Shown piece by piece: positions 62,273 through 64,000 of a stretch of DNA of 64,000 nucleotides; the stretch's first letter is position 1; every line of letters starts with the position of its first letter. A program made the position numbers and the translations under genes. The notes beneath the pieces were generated by a model. The model ran no database searches. It had not been told where the DNA came from and saw nothing but the letters and a program-made list of their open reading frames with translations. This stretch comes from Paenibacillus contaminans (GTDB lineage Bacteria > Bacillota > Bacilli > Paenibacillales > NBRC-103111): the NCBI RefSeq assembly GCF_003285015.1, contig NZ_QMFB01000006.1:124001-188000 (forward strand), given 5' to 3'.

Positions 62273-63343
62273 ATGACGATGTCGATTCGGATTGAAAAGA
62301 GCGGCGCTTTGAAGCCCAAGCCCGATGAGGATAAGCTAGGGTTTGGCAGTTATTTTACGGATCATATGTTTTTGATGAACTACGATACGGATAAGGGCTG
62401 GCATGATGCGCGTATCGTACCTTATGCGCCGCTGCAGTTCGATCCTGCGGCCATGGTTTTTCATTACGGCCAAGCGATCTTTGAAGGCTTGAAGGCGTTC
62501 CGGACGAACGACGGGCGTATATTGCTGTTTCGTCCCGACAAAAATGCGCAGCGCTTCAATCGCTCATGCGAAAGGTTGTGCATGCCTGAAATTGATGAGG
62601 AAACGTTCGTCGAAGCCATTCGCGCGATCGTTCGGGTCGAAGCGGACTGGGTGCCTGCAAAAGCCGGAGCGTCGCTTTATATTCGGCCTTTCATCATCGC
62701 GACAGAGCCGGCGCTTGGCGTGCGTCCGTCCAAAAGCTATTTGTTTGCGGTAATTCTCTCGCCGGTCGGCAATTACTATGGCGAAGGTCTGAAGCCTGTC
62801 AACATTCGCGTGGAATCCGACTTTGTCAGAGCGGTGCGGGGCGGAATCGGCAATGCCAAAACTGCCGCCAACTATGTAGGAGGCTTGAAGGCGCAGGAGA
62901 TCGCAGCAGCCGACAATTGCGCGCAAGTGCTTTGGCTGGACGGGGTCGAGCGCAAATATATCGAAGAAGTCGGCAGCATGAACGTTTTTTTCAAAATTAA
63001 CGGGAAAGTGATTACCCCTGCGCTTAACGGCAGCATACTTGACGGCGTAACGAGACAGTCGGTTATTCGGCTGCTTGAGGAGTGGGGAATTCCGGTCGTC
63101 GAAGCCAAAATCGCCATCGACGACGTTCTGGCGGCCGTGAAAGACGGCACGTTGGAGGAAGCGTTCGGAACGGGAACCGCTGCAGTCATCTCCGCAGTCG
63201 GAGGCTTGCATGCAAACGGCTCGATGCACGTTATCAACCGGGGAGAAATCGGCGAGCTGACGAGCCGCTTGTACGATGCCATTACAGGCATCCAAGCTGG
63301 GAAGCTCGAGGACAGCTTGGGCTGGACCGTCGATTGCGGGTAA
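62273..63343 (+). CDS. ilvE: Branched-chain amino acid aminotransferase
   Basis: 356 residues from ATG 62273 (CAGGGAGCG upstream; the ATG at 62279 is also possible). Fold-type IV PLP enzyme of the longer BCAT group: FHYGQAIFEGLKAFR, YIRPFIIATEPALGVRPS, the Schiff-base Lys in GGIGNAKTAANYVGGLKAQE, EVGSMNVFFKI and FGTGTAAVISAVG. It transfers amino groups between Leu/Ile/Val and 2-oxoglutarate. No T-box is seen before it. Divergent LysR gene upstream. Confidence 0.92.
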   Translation: MTMSIRIEKSGALKPKPDEDKLGFGSYFTDHMFLMNYDTDKGWHDARIVPYAPLQFDPAAMVFHYGQAIFEGLKAFRTNDGRILLFRPDKNAQRFNRSCERLCMPEIDEETFVEAIRAIVRVEADWVPAKAGASLYIRPFIIATEPALGVRPSKSYLFAVILSPVGNYYGEGLKPVNIRVESDFVRAVRGGIGNAKTAANYVGGLKAQEIAAADNCAQVLWLDGVERKYIEEVGSMNVFFKINGKVITPALNGSILDGVTRQSVIRLLEEWGIPVVEAKIAIDDVLAAVKDGTLEEAFGTGTAAVISAVGGLHANGSMHVINRGEIGELTSRLYDAITGIQAGKLEDSLGWTVDCG

Positions 63344-63684
63344 TGCTCAGCACCGGTAAGGTCAAAAGCGGCCGGTAAAGCGATGACGCATCGCCGGATC
63401 GGCCGGCTGCTTGATGTTTACACTAGGAGCTGTCTCAAAAGTATTCATTTCGTAAGGGATAGCTAAAAGATCGAGAAGCGACACCTCCTCTTCCACTGCT
63501 AAGCGGACGACGAGTTTTTTAAAACGGGGCAGCGCCAAAAGTCCATTGACGACTTTTGGCGCTGCCCCTGTTCCTTTCGCGCTTCATATCGCTATTTTTG
63601 CAGCATGATTGCGAACCTTGGGGGTGACTTTTGCCAAAGATAGGAGTATTTTTATAAGACAGCAACTTAACAGGGAGGCGTCTC
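63344..63684. other. Intergenic region with a strong hairpin
   Basis: No gene. The main feature is the hairpin at 63526-63568. The ribosome site CAGGGAGGCG precedes the next start codon at 63685. Confidence 0.6.
63526..63568 (+). terminator. Long perfect hairpin downstream of ilvE
   Basis: An 18-bp perfect stem (GGGGCAGCGCCAAAAGTC / GACTTTTGGCGCTGCCCC) with a 7-base loop, followed by TGTTCCTTTC. It is 180 bases after ilvE and is probably its terminator, though the T-run is interrupted. Confidence 0.65.
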
Positions 63685-64000
63685 ATGCATTTTTTGCGCA
63701 AATACGCCCGAAGTCACGGCAAAATGTTCGGCGTAGCGGTTTGTTTTCTTACGTTCGAGGCTTTGTGCGATCTTATTCTGCCGACTTTGATGTCCACGAT
63801 AATCGATTCGGGAGTCGCAGAGAAAAAAATGGACGTCGTCCTGAGGCTCGGCGGTCTCATGGTGCTGATTACGGCGTTTGGCGCAGTCTCGGCGTCCCTC
63901 CGCAACGTTATTTCGAGCCGGGTGTCGCAAAAGTTCGGCGCGGAGCTTCGTTCGGACTTGTTCCGAAAAATCCAGTCGCTTTCGTTCGCCAATATCGACA
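63685..64000 (+). CDS. ABC exporter (ATP-binding/permease), 5' part
   Basis: 105 codons from ATG 63685 to the window edge, with CAGGGAGG upstream. MHFLRKYARSHGKMFGVAVC, LILPTLMSTIIDSGVAEKKM and VSQKFGAELRSDLFRKIQSL are typical of the N-terminal membrane domain of type-1 (MsbA/LmrA-like) ABC exporters, which act as homo- or heterodimers. The ATPase half lies outside the window; substrate unknown. Confidence 0.85.
   Translation, partial: MHFLRKYARSHGKMFGVAVCFLTFEALCDLILPTLMSTIIDSGVAEKKMDVVLRLGGLMVLITAFGAVSASLRNVISSRVSQKFGAELRSDLFRKIQSLSFANID

Overview
The window looks like a chromosomal segment of a moderately GC-rich, spore-former-type Firmicute of the family Paenibacillaceae (Paenibacillus/Cohnella-like). 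The evidence is strong Shine-Dalgarno sites, T-box leaders in front of two aminoacyl-tRNA synthetase genes, a YesM/YesN-type two-component pair, AraC regulators beside glycoside hydrolases, a three-SLH surface protein, and Bacillales genes such as yojF-bshB2 (bacillithiol), ypsA, yqkE-like and rsgA. I see no rRNA, tRNA, insertion sequence, prophage or CRISPR array. No database search was run; all family calls come from reading motifs.

Layout. 1-2.3 kb: the 5' part of a GH78-type alpha-L-rhamnosidase, divergent from an AraC regulator. 2.4-5.3 kb: an MFS exporter flanked by two related SufR/COG2345-type winged-helix regulators carrying cysteine clusters. 5.3-5.9 kb: dispersed repeats. 6-15.8 kb: a fuconolactonase-like amidohydrolase, a YesM-type kinase with a duplicated sensor, its YesN-type regulator, a lone sugar-binding lipoprotein and a secreted BNR/sialidase-like protein. 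15.8-19.4 kb: a DUF402 protein, a second-type methionyl-tRNA synthetase with a complete T-box leader, and ypsA. 19.4-23.9 kb: a probable sugar-acid operon (GntR regulator, enolase-superfamily dehydratase, zinc alcohol dehydrogenase, SDR) with a second GntR gene convergent to it. 24-27.8 kb: an M3 oligoendopeptidase and small genes. 28-33.6 kb: an AraC regulator divergent from a GH95-like enzyme, then a DegT/StrS aminotransferase.

33.8-41.8 kb holds the most unusual locus. An ECF-type sigma factor is fused to a papain/BtrH-like domain, and an 883-residue partner carries a LamG-like domain, two more copies of the same domain and two CxCxxC motifs. These are followed by cobyrinate a,c-diamide synthase, a VanW protein and a UvrC-like fragment on the other strand. 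41.8-49.7 kb: an ArgRS paralogue with a T-box leader, an AraC regulator and a 1444-residue SLH/DUF4838-like surface protein. 49.8-55.1 kb: yojF-bshB2, an OatA-like acyltransferase/SGNH protein, a YitT-type membrane protein and an aldose-1-epimerase-like protein. 55.2-64 kb: an RpoD-like sigma factor lacking region 1.1, a zinc-ribbon protein, a repeat-rich stretch, rsgA, small conserved genes, a DJ-1/PfpI protein, a LysR regulator divergent from ilvE, and the start of an ABC exporter.

The common theme is uptake and breakdown of plant or microbial polysaccharides (rhamnose-, fucose- and sugar-acid-type), each module with its own local regulator. Superimposed on this are two families of non-coding repeats: a short foldable element seen five times, and a 243/346-bp element seen twice whose copies differ by two 51-bp internal units.
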